Under the pieces are notes generated by a model. The model searched no databases, was not told the DNA's origin, and worked only from the letters and a program-made list of their open reading frames with translations. DNA of 35,460 nt, taken from the NCBI GenBank assembly GCA_964493945.1, contig CAZBQG010000008.1, positions 1 through 35,460 on the forward strand. Reading direction: 5' to 3'. Origin of the DNA: CAZBQG01 sp964493945 (lineage in GTDB: Bacteria; Pseudomonadota; Alphaproteobacteria; Rhodospirillales; UBA2165). A program made the translations under genes and the position numbers. Below, one piece after another: positions 23,392 to 32,479 of the stretch; the stretch's first letter is position 1, and every line of letters begins with the position of its first letter.

Positions 23392-24181
23392 GGCGCTCAT
23401 GAATCTGGCCCGCGCCCGGGTGCTGATTTCCAACGATGACGGTGTCCATGCGCCCGGTTTGAAAAAGCTGGTGAAGATCGTCCGCCCCCTGGTGGCCGAG
23501 CTTTGGGTGGTCGCACCCGAGACCGAGCAAAGTGCCGCCAGCCATTCGCTCACCCTGCGGCGCCCCTTGTGCCTTCGGAAACTTGGGCCCAGGCGTTATG
23601 CGGTCGATGGCACGCCGACCGATTGCGTCCTTTTGGCGGTCAACCAGCTTTTGCGGGACAAGCGCCCCGATCTGGTTCTGTCGGGTATCAATCTGGGCGG
23701 CAATATGGGCGAGGACACCACCTATTCGGGGACCATCGCGGCGGCCATGGAGGCCACCTTGCTGGGCATCCCGGCCATCGCCCTCAGCCAATATGTGGAA
23801 AGCGATAAAGCATATTCCGGCGGGCCGGTCAGTTGGGCGGCGGCGGAAAAATTCGCACCCCTTGTGCTCAAAAAGGCGCTCACCGTGCCCTGGACCAGGG
23901 GGCTGTTCCTCAATGTCAATTTCCCTTCCATCAAGCTTGGCAAAGTCACGGGCATCCAGGTGACGCGGGAAGGGCGGCGCAAGATCGGTGATGATATCCG
24001 TGAAGGCACGGACCCAAGGGGGCGGCCTTTTTACTGGATCGGCGCGCAGCGGGATTCCAAACGCTACGCCCCCGGTACGGATCTGGAAGCGGTCCGCAGC
24101 GGTGCCGTTTCGGTCACACCAATGTCCATGGATATGACCCATGTTTCCGGTTTGCGGAAATTCAGGAAGGTGTTCACTTGA
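23384..24181 (+). CDS. surE: 5'/3'-nucleotidase SurE
   Basis: 265 residues. SurE dephosphorylates nucleoside monophosphates in stress and stationary phase. The metal site RVLISNDDGVHAPGL (D18, D19) and the conserved GINLGGNMGEDTTYSGTIAA block are present. The start at 23384 overlaps serS by 8 bases; ATG at 23399 is an alternative that gives the more usual short N-terminus. It forms the classic surE-pcm-nlpD set with the two genes downstream. Confidence 0.95.
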   Translation: MAKALMNLARARVLISNDDGVHAPGLKKLVKIVRPLVAELWVVAPETEQSAASHSLTLRRPLCLRKLGPRRYAVDGTPTDCVLLAVNQLLRDKRPDLVLSGINLGGNMGEDTTYSGTIAAAMEATLLGIPAIALSQYVESDKAYSGGPVSWAAAEKFAPLVLKKALTVPWTRGLFLNVNFPSIKLGKVTGIQVTREGRRKIGDDIREGTDPRGRPFYWIGAQRDSKRYAPGTDLEAVRSGAVSVTPMSMDMTHVSGLRKFRKVFT

Positions 24182-24813
24182 ACCAGGACAAGCGCCGCAT
24201 CCGGGTCGTGTTGGCGTTGCGCAAGGCGGGCGTGGCCGATACCAGGGTGCTGGCCGCCATGGAGGAAATCCCCCGCCATCTGTTCGTGCCCGATGCCTTC
24301 ATCGACAAGGCCTATGACGATGTGGCCCTACCCATCGGACATCATCAGACTCTCAGCCAGCCCAGCGTCGTCGGCATCATGAGTGAGGCACTGTCTGTCG
24401 GGGAGCGCATGAAGGTATTGGAGGTGGGCACCGGGTCCGGCTATCAGACGGCGGTGCTGGCGCGCCTGGCCAGGCGGGTCTATACGGTCGAGCGTCACCG
24501 GCCACTGATGATGGGCGCCGAGAAAATTTTTAGCCAACTGTGCCTTTCCAACATCACCACGCGCATCGGGGACGGAACCCTGGGATGGCCCGAACAGGAG
24601 CCCTTTTCGCGCATCATCGTGACCGCCGCTGCCGCCGATGTGCCGCCCGTCCTGGCCGATCAACTCGACGAAGGCGGGCTGATGGTGGTTCCCGTCGGAC
24701 ATGATGAGCAAAGCCAGGTAATCATGCGCGTGCGCCGCCAGGGGAGCGGTTTCGAGACCGAGGAAATACGCCAGGTCCGCTTCGTTCCCCTCATCCCCGA
24801 GGATGATATTTGA
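24178..24813 (+). CDS. pcm: Protein-L-isoaspartate O-methyltransferase
   Basis: 211 residues. It starts protein repair by methylating L-isoaspartate with S-adenosylmethionine. The motif I is canonical: VLEVGTGSGYQTAVLARLA. HHQTLSQPSVVGIM and the PFSRIIVTAAAADVP block also fit. The start is TTG at 24178, overlapping the surE stop as TTGA, with no other start before the conserved region. Unlike the paralogue at 663-1331, all expected SAM-binding residues are intact, so this is probably the working enzyme of the pair. Confidence 0.95.
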   Translation: MNQDKRRIRVVLALRKAGVADTRVLAAMEEIPRHLFVPDAFIDKAYDDVALPIGHHQTLSQPSVVGIMSEALSVGERMKVLEVGTGSGYQTAVLARLARRVYTVERHRPLMMGAEKIFSQLCLSNITTRIGDGTLGWPEQEPFSRIIVTAAAADVPPVLADQLDEGGLMVVPVGHDEQSQVIMRVRRQGSGFETEEIRQVRFVPLIPEDDI

Positions 24814-24859
24814 GCCCACACCCATTGAAGCAGGCCGCCGGTTTGATCATAATCGGCCC

Positions 24860-25939
24860 ATGCAGTTCCCCATGGACCGCCCGGCTTTCGTTGCTCTTGC
24901 TGGCTTGCTGGCGCTGAGCGCCTGCAGTGGATTGGAAATTCCGGCGCCATCATCCGGGCCCCGTCTGTCCAATCTACCATCGGCCCGGACGCCGGTCAGA
25001 GCGCCCCGGAAGGCAAAGCAGAAAGCGCAGCTACCCGTGCCCGCCTGGGTCAAGGTCCTGCCCGGTGAGACCATCTACAGTCTGGCCCGCCATTACGGCG
25101 TTTCGGTCAGGGGCATTATCCAGATCAACCGGCTGGGGCCCCCTTATGAGCTGGCGCCAGGTCAGCGCATCAATTTGCCCAAGGCGCGGTATCACCGGGT
25201 GGTTCGAGGGGAAACCCTCTATGGGATTTCCAGGCGTTACGGGGTGGGTATGTATATGCTGGCCCGCGCCAACCAACTGGAACCGCCTTTCCGCATCTTG
25301 ATTGATCAGCGGTTGCGCCTGCCGGGTGTGGCGCCACCCCTCCGTCTGGTGCGGAGTAAGCCGGCAATCAAACCAAAACCCAAAGCCATCAGCCCCCGGG
25401 TCGAGAGCCGAACCCTGGGGCCCCCGGCTAAGCTCAAAACAGCCGCACCGGCCAAGCCCACACCCCTTCCCCTGCCTCCCAAATTGGGCAAGGGGGGCTT
25501 TATCTGGCCGGTGCGGGGCAAAATTTTGTCAAGCTTCGGTGGCAAGCGGAACGGGCTGCATAACGACGGTATCAATATTGCCGCCAAGCGGGGCACGCCG
25601 GTGCGCGCCGTGCGAAGCGGTGTAGTCGCCTATGCCGGTAATGAGCTACGGGGCTTTGGCAATCTAGTGCTGATCAAGCATGCCGATGGCTGGGTCACGG
25701 CCTATGCCCATAATCAGATGCTTCTGGTCAAGCGGGGCCAGCGAGTGGCCCGTGGCCAGGCCATCGCCCGGGTCGGGCGCACGGGTAATGTTCAGGCACC
25801 TCAATTGCATTTTGAAATGCGGCGGGGACGCAAGGCGGTTAATCCCTTACGTCATCTGAGCCGGAAAAAAGCTCTAATCCAGTTTCCGGCCCAGCCGTCC
25901 GGCCAGGTCCTGAATGAATTGCCAGGCGACCCGGCCTGA
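24860..25939 (+). CDS. nlpD: NlpD/EnvC-like lipoprotein: two LysM domains and a degenerate LytM domain
   Basis: 359 residues from the ATG at 24860 (24872 is also possible). A lipoprotein signal ends in the lipobox LSAC (Cys22), so the mature protein is membrane-anchored. Two LysM glycan-binding domains follow (VLPGETIYSLARHYGVS and VVRGETLYGISRRYGVG). After a Pro/Lys-rich linker comes the M23/LytM domain at about 212-335. Metal ligands look lost: NDGIN stands where active enzymes have HxGxD, and QLHFE replaces HLHFE. Only the YAHN and LHFE histidines remain. It is therefore probably an amidase activator, as E. coli NlpD and EnvC are, and not a hydrolase. It follows surE and pcm as in gammaproteobacteria; rpoS is absent. 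Its last 66 bases overlap the convergent ATPase gene. Confidence 0.88.
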   Translation: MQFPMDRPAFVALAGLLALSACSGLEIPAPSSGPRLSNLPSARTPVRAPRKAKQKAQLPVPAWVKVLPGETIYSLARHYGVSVRGIIQINRLGPPYELAPGQRINLPKARYHRVVRGETLYGISRRYGVGMYMLARANQLEPPFRILIDQRLRLPGVAPPLRLVRSKPAIKPKPKAISPRVESRTLGPPAKLKTAAPAKPTPLPLPPKLGKGGFIWPVRGKILSSFGGKRNGLHNDGINIAAKRGTPVRAVRSGVVAYAGNELRGFGNLVLIKHADGWVTAYAHNQMLLVKRGQRVARGQAIARVGRTGNVQAPQLHFEMRRGRKAVNPLRHLSRKKALIQFPAQPSGQVLNELPGDPA

Positions 25940-26731
25940 ACGCGCACCCCTGGTGACCGACCATTCAATGGCCTGGGCGCGCAGCTCTGATTGTTCAATC
26001 TCCAGCCCATAAAACTCCGCATAGGATTCGATGATTTCAAAAAAAATCTCCTGGGAGCATGGGTGAAAGCCCAGCCATAATCCGAATCGGTCCGACAGCG
26101 AGACCTTTTCCTCCACCGCCTCGGCCGGATTGATGGCCGTGGAGCGTTCATTTTCGATCATGTCGCGGGGCATGAGATGGCGCCGGTTGGAGGTGGCGTA
26201 GAAAATCATATTGTCGGGCCGCCCCTCGACGCCGCCTTCCAGGATGGCCTTGAGGGATTTGAAGCTGCCATCTTGGCCTTCAAAGGACAGATCATCGCAA
26301 AAGACGACAGAGCGGCGCGGCCAGCCGCGCAAAATCTGCAACAAGGCGGGCAGGGTAGGAATGTCTTCGCGGTTGATTTCCACAAGGGCCAGAGGTTCTT
26401 CCGCTATTTCGTTGATCGCACCCAGCACCGCCTTGACCAGAGAGCTTTTGCCCGTTCCCCTGGCCCCCCAAAGAAGGGCGTTATTGGCAGGCAAACCGGC
26501 GGCGAATCGCTCCGTATTGGCCATCAGGGCCTGGCTCTGGCCGTCGATTCCCCGCAGCAATTCGATTTTCAAGCGGTTGATGCGGGTTACGGGCTCCAAT
26601 ATTCCCGCCTCGGCGTGCCAGACGAAGGCTTCCGCCCCATGAGGATTGGCAGGGGTGGCGGCGGGCGGGGCCAGGCGCTCCAATCCTTCGGCGATGCGGC
26701 GCAACAGGCGGGTCTGTTCGTCTTCCGGCAC
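25874..26731 (-). CDS. DUF815-type AAA ATPase
   Basis: 285 residues. Walker A is GARGTGKSSLVKA (about 87-99), Walker B is VVFCDDLSF (about 142-150), and sensor 1 is IFYATSNRRHLMPR. A lid-like C-terminal domain follows (FGLWLGFHPCSQEIFFEII, then GARSGRVAWQFIQDLAGRL). The family is conserved in alpha- and betaproteobacteria, but its cellular job is not known to me; a chaperone or loader role is only a guess. It is divergent from yajC and converges on nlpD, with a 66-base tail-to-tail overlap, so antisense interference between the two transcripts is possible. Confidence 0.88.
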   Translation of the reverse strand: MPEDEQTRLLRRIAEGLERLAPPAATPANPHGAEAFVWHAEAGILEPVTRINRLKIELLRGIDGQSQALMANTERFAAGLPANNALLWGARGTGKSSLVKAVLGAINEIAEEPLALVEINREDIPTLPALLQILRGWPRRSVVFCDDLSFEGQDGSFKSLKAILEGGVEGRPDNMIFYATSNRRHLMPRDMIENERSTAINPAEAVEEKVSLSDRFGLWLGFHPCSQEIFFEIIESYAEFYGLEIEQSELRAQAIEWSVTRGARSGRVAWQFIQDLAGRLGRKLD

Positions 26732-26813
26732 GGATGATGGCTCCTTCAGAAAAAAACACTTATGGAAAAAATCTGGCGGACACTAGCATGAGAGGCGGGA
26801 ACGCGCTAAATAT

Positions 26814-26841
26814 TTGCAACAAGGGCCGGTCTGGCTATAGT
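26814..26841 (+). promoter_or_regulatory. Promoter of the yajC-secD-secF operon
   Basis: TTGCAA (26814-26819) and TATAGT (26836-26841) are separated by 16 bases. It is the only good match in the intergenic space and lies about 35 bases before the yajC ATG. Transcription should begin near 26848. Confidence 0.5.
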
Positions 26842-26875
26842 CCGGCAGTTCCGCCTTACTGTTAAGGAGTACGCG

Positions 26876-27280
26876 ATGTTTATTTCACCAGCCCTCGCCC
26901 AAGGCGCGGGAGGTGCCGGAGGAGGGATTGGGACTTTCATACCCATCATCCTGATTTTCGTTGTCTTTTATTTTCTCCTCATCCGCCCCCAGCAAAAACG
27001 GGCGAAGATGCACCGCGAGACCCTCGCCGCCATTCAGCGGGGCGACAAGATCATCACCGGCGGCGGCATCATGGGAACGGTGACCAAGGTGCTCAATGCC
27101 GAGGAGCTGGCCGTGGAAATCGCCGAAGGCGTAAAGATCAAGGTGGCGCGCAATCTGGTCGCCCAGGTGGTGCCCAAGAACCAGCCATCCCCGGGTGCCG
27201 GCGCCGGCCCCCAAGCGGGCGACGGTCAGCAAGGCGGCGGTGGCGGCCTGTTGGGTAAATTAATGGGCGGCGGCCGATAG
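26876..27280 (+). CDS. yajC: Preprotein translocase subunit YajC
   Basis: 134 residues. YajC associates with SecDF in the Sec translocon. It has one N-terminal membrane helix (about 20-40, FIPIILIFVVFYFLLIRPQQ), the family signature RPQQKRAKMHRE, then a soluble domain (GDKIITGGGIMGTVTKV). The tail is Gly/Gln-rich and low complexity. The ribosome site AAGGAG is strong. It heads the operon with secD and secF. Confidence 0.96.
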   Translation: MFISPALAQGAGGAGGGIGTFIPIILIFVVFYFLLIRPQQKRAKMHRETLAAIQRGDKIITGGGIMGTVTKVLNAEELAVEIAEGVKIKVARNLVAQVVPKNQPSPGAGAGPQAGDGQQGGGGGLLGKLMGGGR

Positions 27281-27298
27281 GGCGATCCGGCACCGGTC

Positions 27299-28867
27299 AT
27301 GGTCTATTTTGATAAATGGAAGATTGCCGCCATTCTGGGCGTCATCGTACTTGGCATCGTGTTTGCCGCGCCCAATCTGCTGGACAAGAACACGGCCGCC
27401 GGACTGCCCGGCTGGGTCCCCCATAAACAGGTCAATCTGGGCCTGGATTTGCAGGGCGGCGCCCATCTGTTGCTCGAAGTAGAGGTGGACGAGGTACTGC
27501 GCGAACGCCTGCTTGCCCTGGTTGATGCCGTGCGCCGCGAATTGCGCAAAGCGAAGATAGGCTATACCGGCCTGGGGTTGAGGGGGCTGACCCTGCAAGT
27601 GAATATCCGCGACGCGGGCCGTGCCGGCGTCGCCCAGCGCCTGGTGCGCAACCTGGACGAAGGCATGGATATCGACCTGGACGGCAGCCGCATCACCATG
27701 GAATTGACCGAACAGGCCATCCGCGAGCGGCGCGCCGCCGCCGTGCAGCAATCCATTGAAATCATTCGCCGCCGCATCGACGAGACCGGTACCAAGGAAC
27801 CCACCATCCAGCGCCAGGGGCAGGACCGTATCCTTCTCCAGGCACCCGGTGTCGCCGATCCGGAAGGGCTTAAGCGGCTTTTGGGCAAGACGGCCAAGAT
27901 GACCTTTCATCTGTTTTGCCAGGGCGCCCTGGGGGCGGGGGCTGGGCGGGTGCCGCCCGGCTGTCAAAGGCTGCCCAGCTCGGCCTCAAATTCCGGCGAC
28001 GGTGCCCAAACTTATCTGGTGCGCAAAAAAGTGGAAGTGGGCGGCGAACGTCTGGTGCAGGCGAGCGCCACGATCGATCAAAACAGCCGCCCGGCGGTTT
28101 CTTTCCGTTTCGACACCGCCGGCGCCAAAAGGTTTGGCCGCACGACAATGCAGAATGTGGGCCGCCCCTTCGCCATTGTGCTGGACGGCGAGGTGATCAC
28201 CGCGCCGGTCATCCAGGAGCCGATCATGGGTGGCAGCGGGCAGATTACCGGGAATTTCAGTGTGGCCGAGACCGATGAACTGGCCTTGCTGCTGCGCGCC
28301 GGCGCCTTGCCCGCACCCTTGACCATCCTTGAAGAGCGGACCGTCGGGCCGGGTCTCGGCGCCGATTCCATTGCTTCGGGCAAAGTGGCCAGCATCATCG
28401 GGCTGGTTCTGGTGGTGGTCTTCATGATCATGGTCTATGGCTTGTTCGGGGCCATGGCCGACGTCGCCCTTTTGGTCAATATGATCATGATCCTGGGCGT
28501 TTTGTCCCTGTTGCAGGCTACACTGACCCTTCCCGGAATTGCCGGCATCGTGCTTACGGTGGGCATGGCGGTGGATGCGAATGTATTGGTTTTTGAACGC
28601 ATCCGGGAAGAAATAAGACATGGGCGGACGCCCATCTCGTCCATTGAGGCGGGCTATCAGCGGGCCATTACGACCATCATTGATGCCAATGTCACCACTC
28701 TGATCGCGGCCTTTATTCTGCTTTATTTCGGATCGGGCCCGGTGCGCGGTTTCGCCATTACCCTGGCCATCGGCATTGCCACTTCCATGTTTACCGCGAT
28801 CATGCTGACCCGTCTTTTGATCGTGCTTTGGCTGCGCCGGACCAAACCCGTCGCCTTGCCAATTTAG
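27299..28867 (+). CDS. secD: Protein translocase subunit SecD
   Basis: 522 residues. SecD with SecF uses the proton gradient to pull proteins out on the periplasmic side. It has one N-terminal helix (IAAILGVIVLGIVFAAP), then the P1 periplasmic domain with NLGLDLQGGAHLLLEV. Five C-terminal helices include the conserved GMAVDANVLVFERIREE. The periplasmic region contains a Gly/Ala/Pro/Ser-rich insert near 215-240 (GALGAGAGRVPPG). secF follows after 9 bases. Confidence 0.97.
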   Translation: MVYFDKWKIAAILGVIVLGIVFAAPNLLDKNTAAGLPGWVPHKQVNLGLDLQGGAHLLLEVEVDEVLRERLLALVDAVRRELRKAKIGYTGLGLRGLTLQVNIRDAGRAGVAQRLVRNLDEGMDIDLDGSRITMELTEQAIRERRAAAVQQSIEIIRRRIDETGTKEPTIQRQGQDRILLQAPGVADPEGLKRLLGKTAKMTFHLFCQGALGAGAGRVPPGCQRLPSSASNSGDGAQTYLVRKKVEVGGERLVQASATIDQNSRPAVSFRFDTAGAKRFGRTTMQNVGRPFAIVLDGEVITAPVIQEPIMGGSGQITGNFSVAETDELALLLRAGALPAPLTILEERTVGPGLGADSIASGKVASIIGLVLVVVFMIMVYGLFGAMADVALLVNMIMILGVLSLLQATLTLPGIAGIVLTVGMAVDANVLVFERIREEIRHGRTPISSIEAGYQRAITTIIDANVTTLIAAFILLYFGSGPVRGFAITLAIGIATSMFTAIMLTRLLIVLWLRRTKPVALPI

Positions 28868-28876
28868 GTCTGGATC

Positions 28877-29809
28877 ATGTTCAAACTGCACCTCGTTCCC
28901 ACCAATCCCAATGTGGAATTCATCTCCCGGAGAAGCATGTTTTTCGTCTTTTCGGCTATTTTGATTCTAGCCTCGGCGGTGCTTTTCTTTTCCCGCAACC
29001 TGAATTACGGCATTGATTTCAAGGGCGGCATTTTGATCGAAGTCCGCACCCAGGAAGCCGGCCGCCTGGGGGATATGCGTTCCACCCTTGGGGGCTTGGG
29101 GTTGGGTGAGGTTGCCCTTCAGGAGTTTGGCGCACCCACGGATATCCTGATCCGCGTGCAACGTCAGGAAGGCGGCGAGAAGGCCCAGCAAAAAGCGGTG
29201 GAGGCGGTCAAGCAGGCGCTGGGCGGTGGGGTGCAATACCGCCGCACCGAATTTGTCGGGCCCAAGGTCAGCGAAGAATTGTTCCGCGACGGGGTTCTCG
29301 CCGTAGGATTGGCCGTGATAGCCATATTGATTTATATCTGGTTCCGCTTCGAATGGCAGTTTGGTGTGGTCGCGGTGATCGCCCTGATCCATGACGTGCT
29401 GACGACCATCGGGATTTTTGCCCTGACCGGTATGGAATTCAATCTCTCCACGGTGGCGGCTATCCTGACCATTGCCGGCTATTCCATCAATGATACGGTG
29501 GTGGTTTATGACCGGGTGCGCGAAAATCTGCGCAAATACAAAAAGCTGGCGCTGCCCGAGCTCCTTAACAATTCCATCAATGAAACCCTGTCGCGCACGG
29601 TCATGACCTCGGTGACCACCTTGCTTGCCTTGAGTTCTCTTTATGTGTTGGGGGGTGAGGTTATTCGCGGCTTCAGTTTCGCCATGATCTGGGGCGTGCT
29701 GGTCGGAACCTATTCTTCCATTTGTCTGGCGGTTCCCCTGTTGCTCTATATGAACATCAAGCGGGGCGGCGAAAGCAGCTCCCCGGCCGGCGAGGGTGAA
29801 GCGGCCTAA
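28877..29809 (+). CDS. secF: Protein translocase subunit SecF
   Basis: 310 residues, six membrane helices. The SecF signatures are YGIDFKGGILIEV in the periplasmic domain and GYSINDTVVVYDRVREN in helix 4. The last 20 residues are polar (GGESSSPAGEGEAA). It works as a dimer partner of SecD and lies in the same operon. The small Mth938-fold gene starts 21 bases after its stop. Confidence 0.97.
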   Translation: MFKLHLVPTNPNVEFISRRSMFFVFSAILILASAVLFFSRNLNYGIDFKGGILIEVRTQEAGRLGDMRSTLGGLGLGEVALQEFGAPTDILIRVQRQEGGEKAQQKAVEAVKQALGGGVQYRRTEFVGPKVSEELFRDGVLAVGLAVIAILIYIWFRFEWQFGVVAVIALIHDVLTTIGIFALTGMEFNLSTVAAILTIAGYSINDTVVVYDRVRENLRKYKKLALPELLNNSINETLSRTVMTSVTTLLALSSLYVLGGEVIRGFSFAMIWGVLVGTYSSICLAVPLLLYMNIKRGGESSSPAGEGEAA

Positions 29810-29830
29810 CCAAATGAGGCGGCCCAGCGG

Positions 29831-30208
29831 ATGGACGTCACGCCCCTTATTTCTAAAGGACGCCAGCTCATCGAAAGCTATGGCGGCGGAGCTTTTCAAA
29901 TCGGTGGACAAAAATATGTGGGAGGCGTGCTCGTCTTTCCCGAACGCACGCTGCCCTGGGTCGTGGAAGTGGGAGAAGATGGGGGGCTGGGAACCTTCGC
30001 CCCGGTGACGGAGTCCGATCCGCCCACCGAACTGCTTCTTTTCGGATCGGGTGATGGGGGAAAAAATGTGCCTCCGGAAATTCAGCGCGCTTTACGCGCC
30101 GCCGGCGTGGTGACCGAATGCATGGATACGGGCGCTGCCTGCCGCACCTTCAATGTGCTTTTGGCCGAAGGCCGACGCGTCGCCGCCGCCCTGATGCCTA
30201 TCACCTGA
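29831..30208 (+). CDS. Mth938-like domain (DUF498) protein
   Basis: 125 residues. The fold is common in bacteria and includes the mitochondrial complex I assembly factor NDUFAF3. Conserved features are YVGGVLVFPERTLPWV, ELLLFGSGDGG and the late CRTFNVLLAEGRRVAAALMP. The gene often follows secF in alphaproteobacteria in my memory, so it likely belongs to the same transcript. A molecular function cannot be given from sequence; a role in membrane-complex assembly is an analogy only. Confidence 0.85.
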   Translation: MDVTPLISKGRQLIESYGGGAFQIGGQKYVGGVLVFPERTLPWVVEVGEDGGLGTFAPVTESDPPTELLLFGSGDGGKNVPPEIQRALRAAGVVTECMDTGAACRTFNVLLAEGRRVAAALMPIT

Positions 30209-30224
30209 CGGTCCCGGCTGAGTG

Positions 30225-32462
30225 ATGGTGGAGCTTCATAAGATAGATCCCCGGCCCCATCTGCCAAGGGATGCAATCACCATCGGGCGCAGCTATTCCT
30301 CCACCCGGGAGGCGCTGGAGGCTGGGAATTATCCCGTCGCCCTGTCCCTGGCCGGAGAGGATGATCCCGAAAGCCTGGCCATGGCGGCCATCATGTGTGG
30401 GGCGGTGGTGCCGGGCCTGGCCCTGTTGCAAAGCATTGCCCGGCGCACGTCCATGGCCCGCCTTTATGAAGGCTTCGCCCTTTGGTGCCTGGAAGACCGG
30501 GATGGGGCGGCGGAGATACTCGGTGGATTGGTTGGAACGGAGGCCGGCGGCCCGGCCCGGGGCCTGGAAAAAGCGGTGAACAGACCGGCCCTGGATGTGG
30601 TGCTTTTATCCATGCCCGGCTCGGACAAGGCGGCATCTTATGAAAACGTACCGGGGTTCCGTATCTTCCGCCGCAGCCTGGATGCCGACGGCTTCGGCAC
30701 TTCCATGGCTGATTTGCTGGCCGGCCTGCCGGATCGGGCAGAAGTGGATTTCTTGATCAATCTGGATGCTTTCGGCCCTTATCTGCCTTTAGGCGCCGGG
30801 CTGGATGGGCCTCCTTTGGTATCTTGGTCATCGGATTATGATTTTTTCTTTGCCACCCGCCATGGGGATTATGCCGCGAGCACGGTGGTGATCGCCAATT
30901 CGGCGGCGGAACATGACGAAATTAATGCCATACATTCGGCCAGGGTTGCCGCCTTTCCCGGTCATGACAGCTATGGCTGGAGCACGGCCTTCCCGCCGCC
31001 CGCGGGCTTGAAGGAGGTGGATGTCCTGTTCACCGGGCGGGCCTTTGTCCCATATATGCGGGATAAGGCCCAGTTCCTGTTCCGCCTTGCGACCCTGGAC
31101 GACGCGGCCGCCCGCATCGCCATTCATGATGACTACATGAATGACGAGCGCTATCTGAAAGCTATGGCATCGGCCCGCTTCGTGGCCACCCATTTAAGGT
31201 ATAAGGGCGGCGTGCAGACCCGCACCATTGATGCCCTGCGCCATTCCACCTCTATCCTGTCCAATGACCGGGGCTGGGCCGGCGACGGGCTGGATGGGGT
31301 TCTGGGCGAGGTGTTTAGCGTCGATCCAGAAAGCCCCGAGGCGGATATTCTGGCCCTGCTTTCAGAAGGCCCGGCCAAGTCCGGCCAGGCCCCGGATAGG
31401 GCCGCACGCACTAAAGCCTTCGCCCAGCTTTTCTGGCCCTCACCGGCCCGCGAATCCAGGTTCTTAAAATTCTGTTATTTCCAAACCTTGCTGGCGGATG
31501 GGGAAGGCAGGGAAAAAAGTGATGCATTGGGACCGGTGCCGGTCGAATTGCGTGGTTATGGCGTGGAGTGGGGCGTGCCGATCTACAGCGCCATTTCCAA
31601 AGCCAATCTGAGCATTGCCGAAAAGACTCCGGCCCATATGAATTTCGCCGGGGCGGCGGCTTTTTACGGGGCCATTCTTTTACCCGGTAACCAGAAAATG
31701 GGACGCTTGGCGTTGAATATTTTCCGGGCCGGGCTGGAAGCCTTTCCCCAAGCCCTGGTTCTGCGTTTCAATTACGCCCGCGCCTTATGGCTGTTCGGCG
31801 TCAAGGTGGAGGCCTGCGCCCAGTTTGAACAGATCCTCTCCGATCAGGACATTACCTTCGATGCGACCCGGGATGCGCTTCTCAGCCACCGGGTAAAGCC
31901 CCTGTCGGAAATGTTTCCCTACGGCGATTATTACCGGGTCACGGTCGAGGCTCTGCGCCGGGGGGATGAGGATTTTTCCCAGTCCAAATCCATGATCCGG
32001 GCCGGTGCGAGAACTTTTTTGGGATTGGCCGCCATGGAACAGGGCGAGGAGAAAAGTACCCTGGCCCATCTCAGGGAAGCCGTTGCCGGGACCAGATTGA
32101 ATTTTCCGGCCTACCGGCTGCTGACCATCGGTTTGGCCAAAAGCGGCGAGCAGGGCGGCGAACTGCTGGATGCTTTTTACCGGGCGGTCAATCTGTACCC
32201 ACCCTATTTGGGGGATCTTTTGCCGATCGGCGTGGCCGGGGAAATCAACCGGCAAAAGGACGAGGCCGCCCTGGAATTGATCCGCAAATGGATCATGTTC
32301 CAATTGCGCCGCCTGGATGGTGCGGGCATGCCCCTTCCTGCCTCTACCCAGTCCCTGGAAACCGCGCTTCATTATCAGGGCAGGCTTGATCATTGGACTG
32401 CCGAGGCTTTGGCTCTTATCGTGGCCGGCGACAAGAGCAACGGGCTTTTGCCCCAGGCTTGA
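30225..32462 (+). CDS. Large protein with a GT-B-like (CgeB-type) domain and TPR-like repeats
   Basis: 745 residues, no signal peptide or membrane helix. The N-terminal part (about 20-120) looks like short helical repeats (EALEAGNYPVALSLAGE, then LYEGFALWCLEDRDGAAEI). A central part, about 125-370, has Rossmann-like strands and ends in a block (ARFVATHLRYKGGVQTRTID, then ALRHSTSILSNDRGWAGDGL) that resembles the sugar-nucleotide site of CgeB-type family 1 glycosyltransferases. The last 250 residues are TPR-like (MGRLALNIFRAGLEAFPQAL; VLRFNYARALWLFGVKVEAC). The start could also be GTG at 30222. Donor and target are unknown. It is followed after 17 bases by a family 2 glycosyltransferase, suggesting a joint pathway. 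Naming the domain a glycosyltransferase is moderately sure only. Confidence 0.55.
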   Translation: MVELHKIDPRPHLPRDAITIGRSYSSTREALEAGNYPVALSLAGEDDPESLAMAAIMCGAVVPGLALLQSIARRTSMARLYEGFALWCLEDRDGAAEILGGLVGTEAGGPARGLEKAVNRPALDVVLLSMPGSDKAASYENVPGFRIFRRSLDADGFGTSMADLLAGLPDRAEVDFLINLDAFGPYLPLGAGLDGPPLVSWSSDYDFFFATRHGDYAASTVVIANSAAEHDEINAIHSARVAAFPGHDSYGWSTAFPPPAGLKEVDVLFTGRAFVPYMRDKAQFLFRLATLDDAAARIAIHDDYMNDERYLKAMASARFVATHLRYKGGVQTRTIDALRHSTSILSNDRGWAGDGLDGVLGEVFSVDPESPEADILALLSEGPAKSGQAPDRAARTKAFAQLFWPSPARESRFLKFCYFQTLLADGEGREKSDALGPVPVELRGYGVEWGVPIYSAISKANLSIAEKTPAHMNFAGAAAFYGAILLPGNQKMGRLALNIFRAGLEAFPQALVLRFNYARALWLFGVKVEACAQFEQILSDQDITFDATRDALLSHRVKPLSEMFPYGDYYRVTVEALRRGDEDFSQSKSMIRAGARTFLGLAAMEQGEEKSTLAHLREAVAGTRLNFPAYRLLTIGLAKSGEQGGELLDAFYRAVNLYPPYLGDLLPIGVAGEINRQKDEAALELIRKWIMFQLRRLDGAGMPLPASTQSLETALHYQGRLDHWTAEALALIVAGDKSNGLLPQA

Positions 32463-32479
32463 AAGTAGCGGACAGCACC

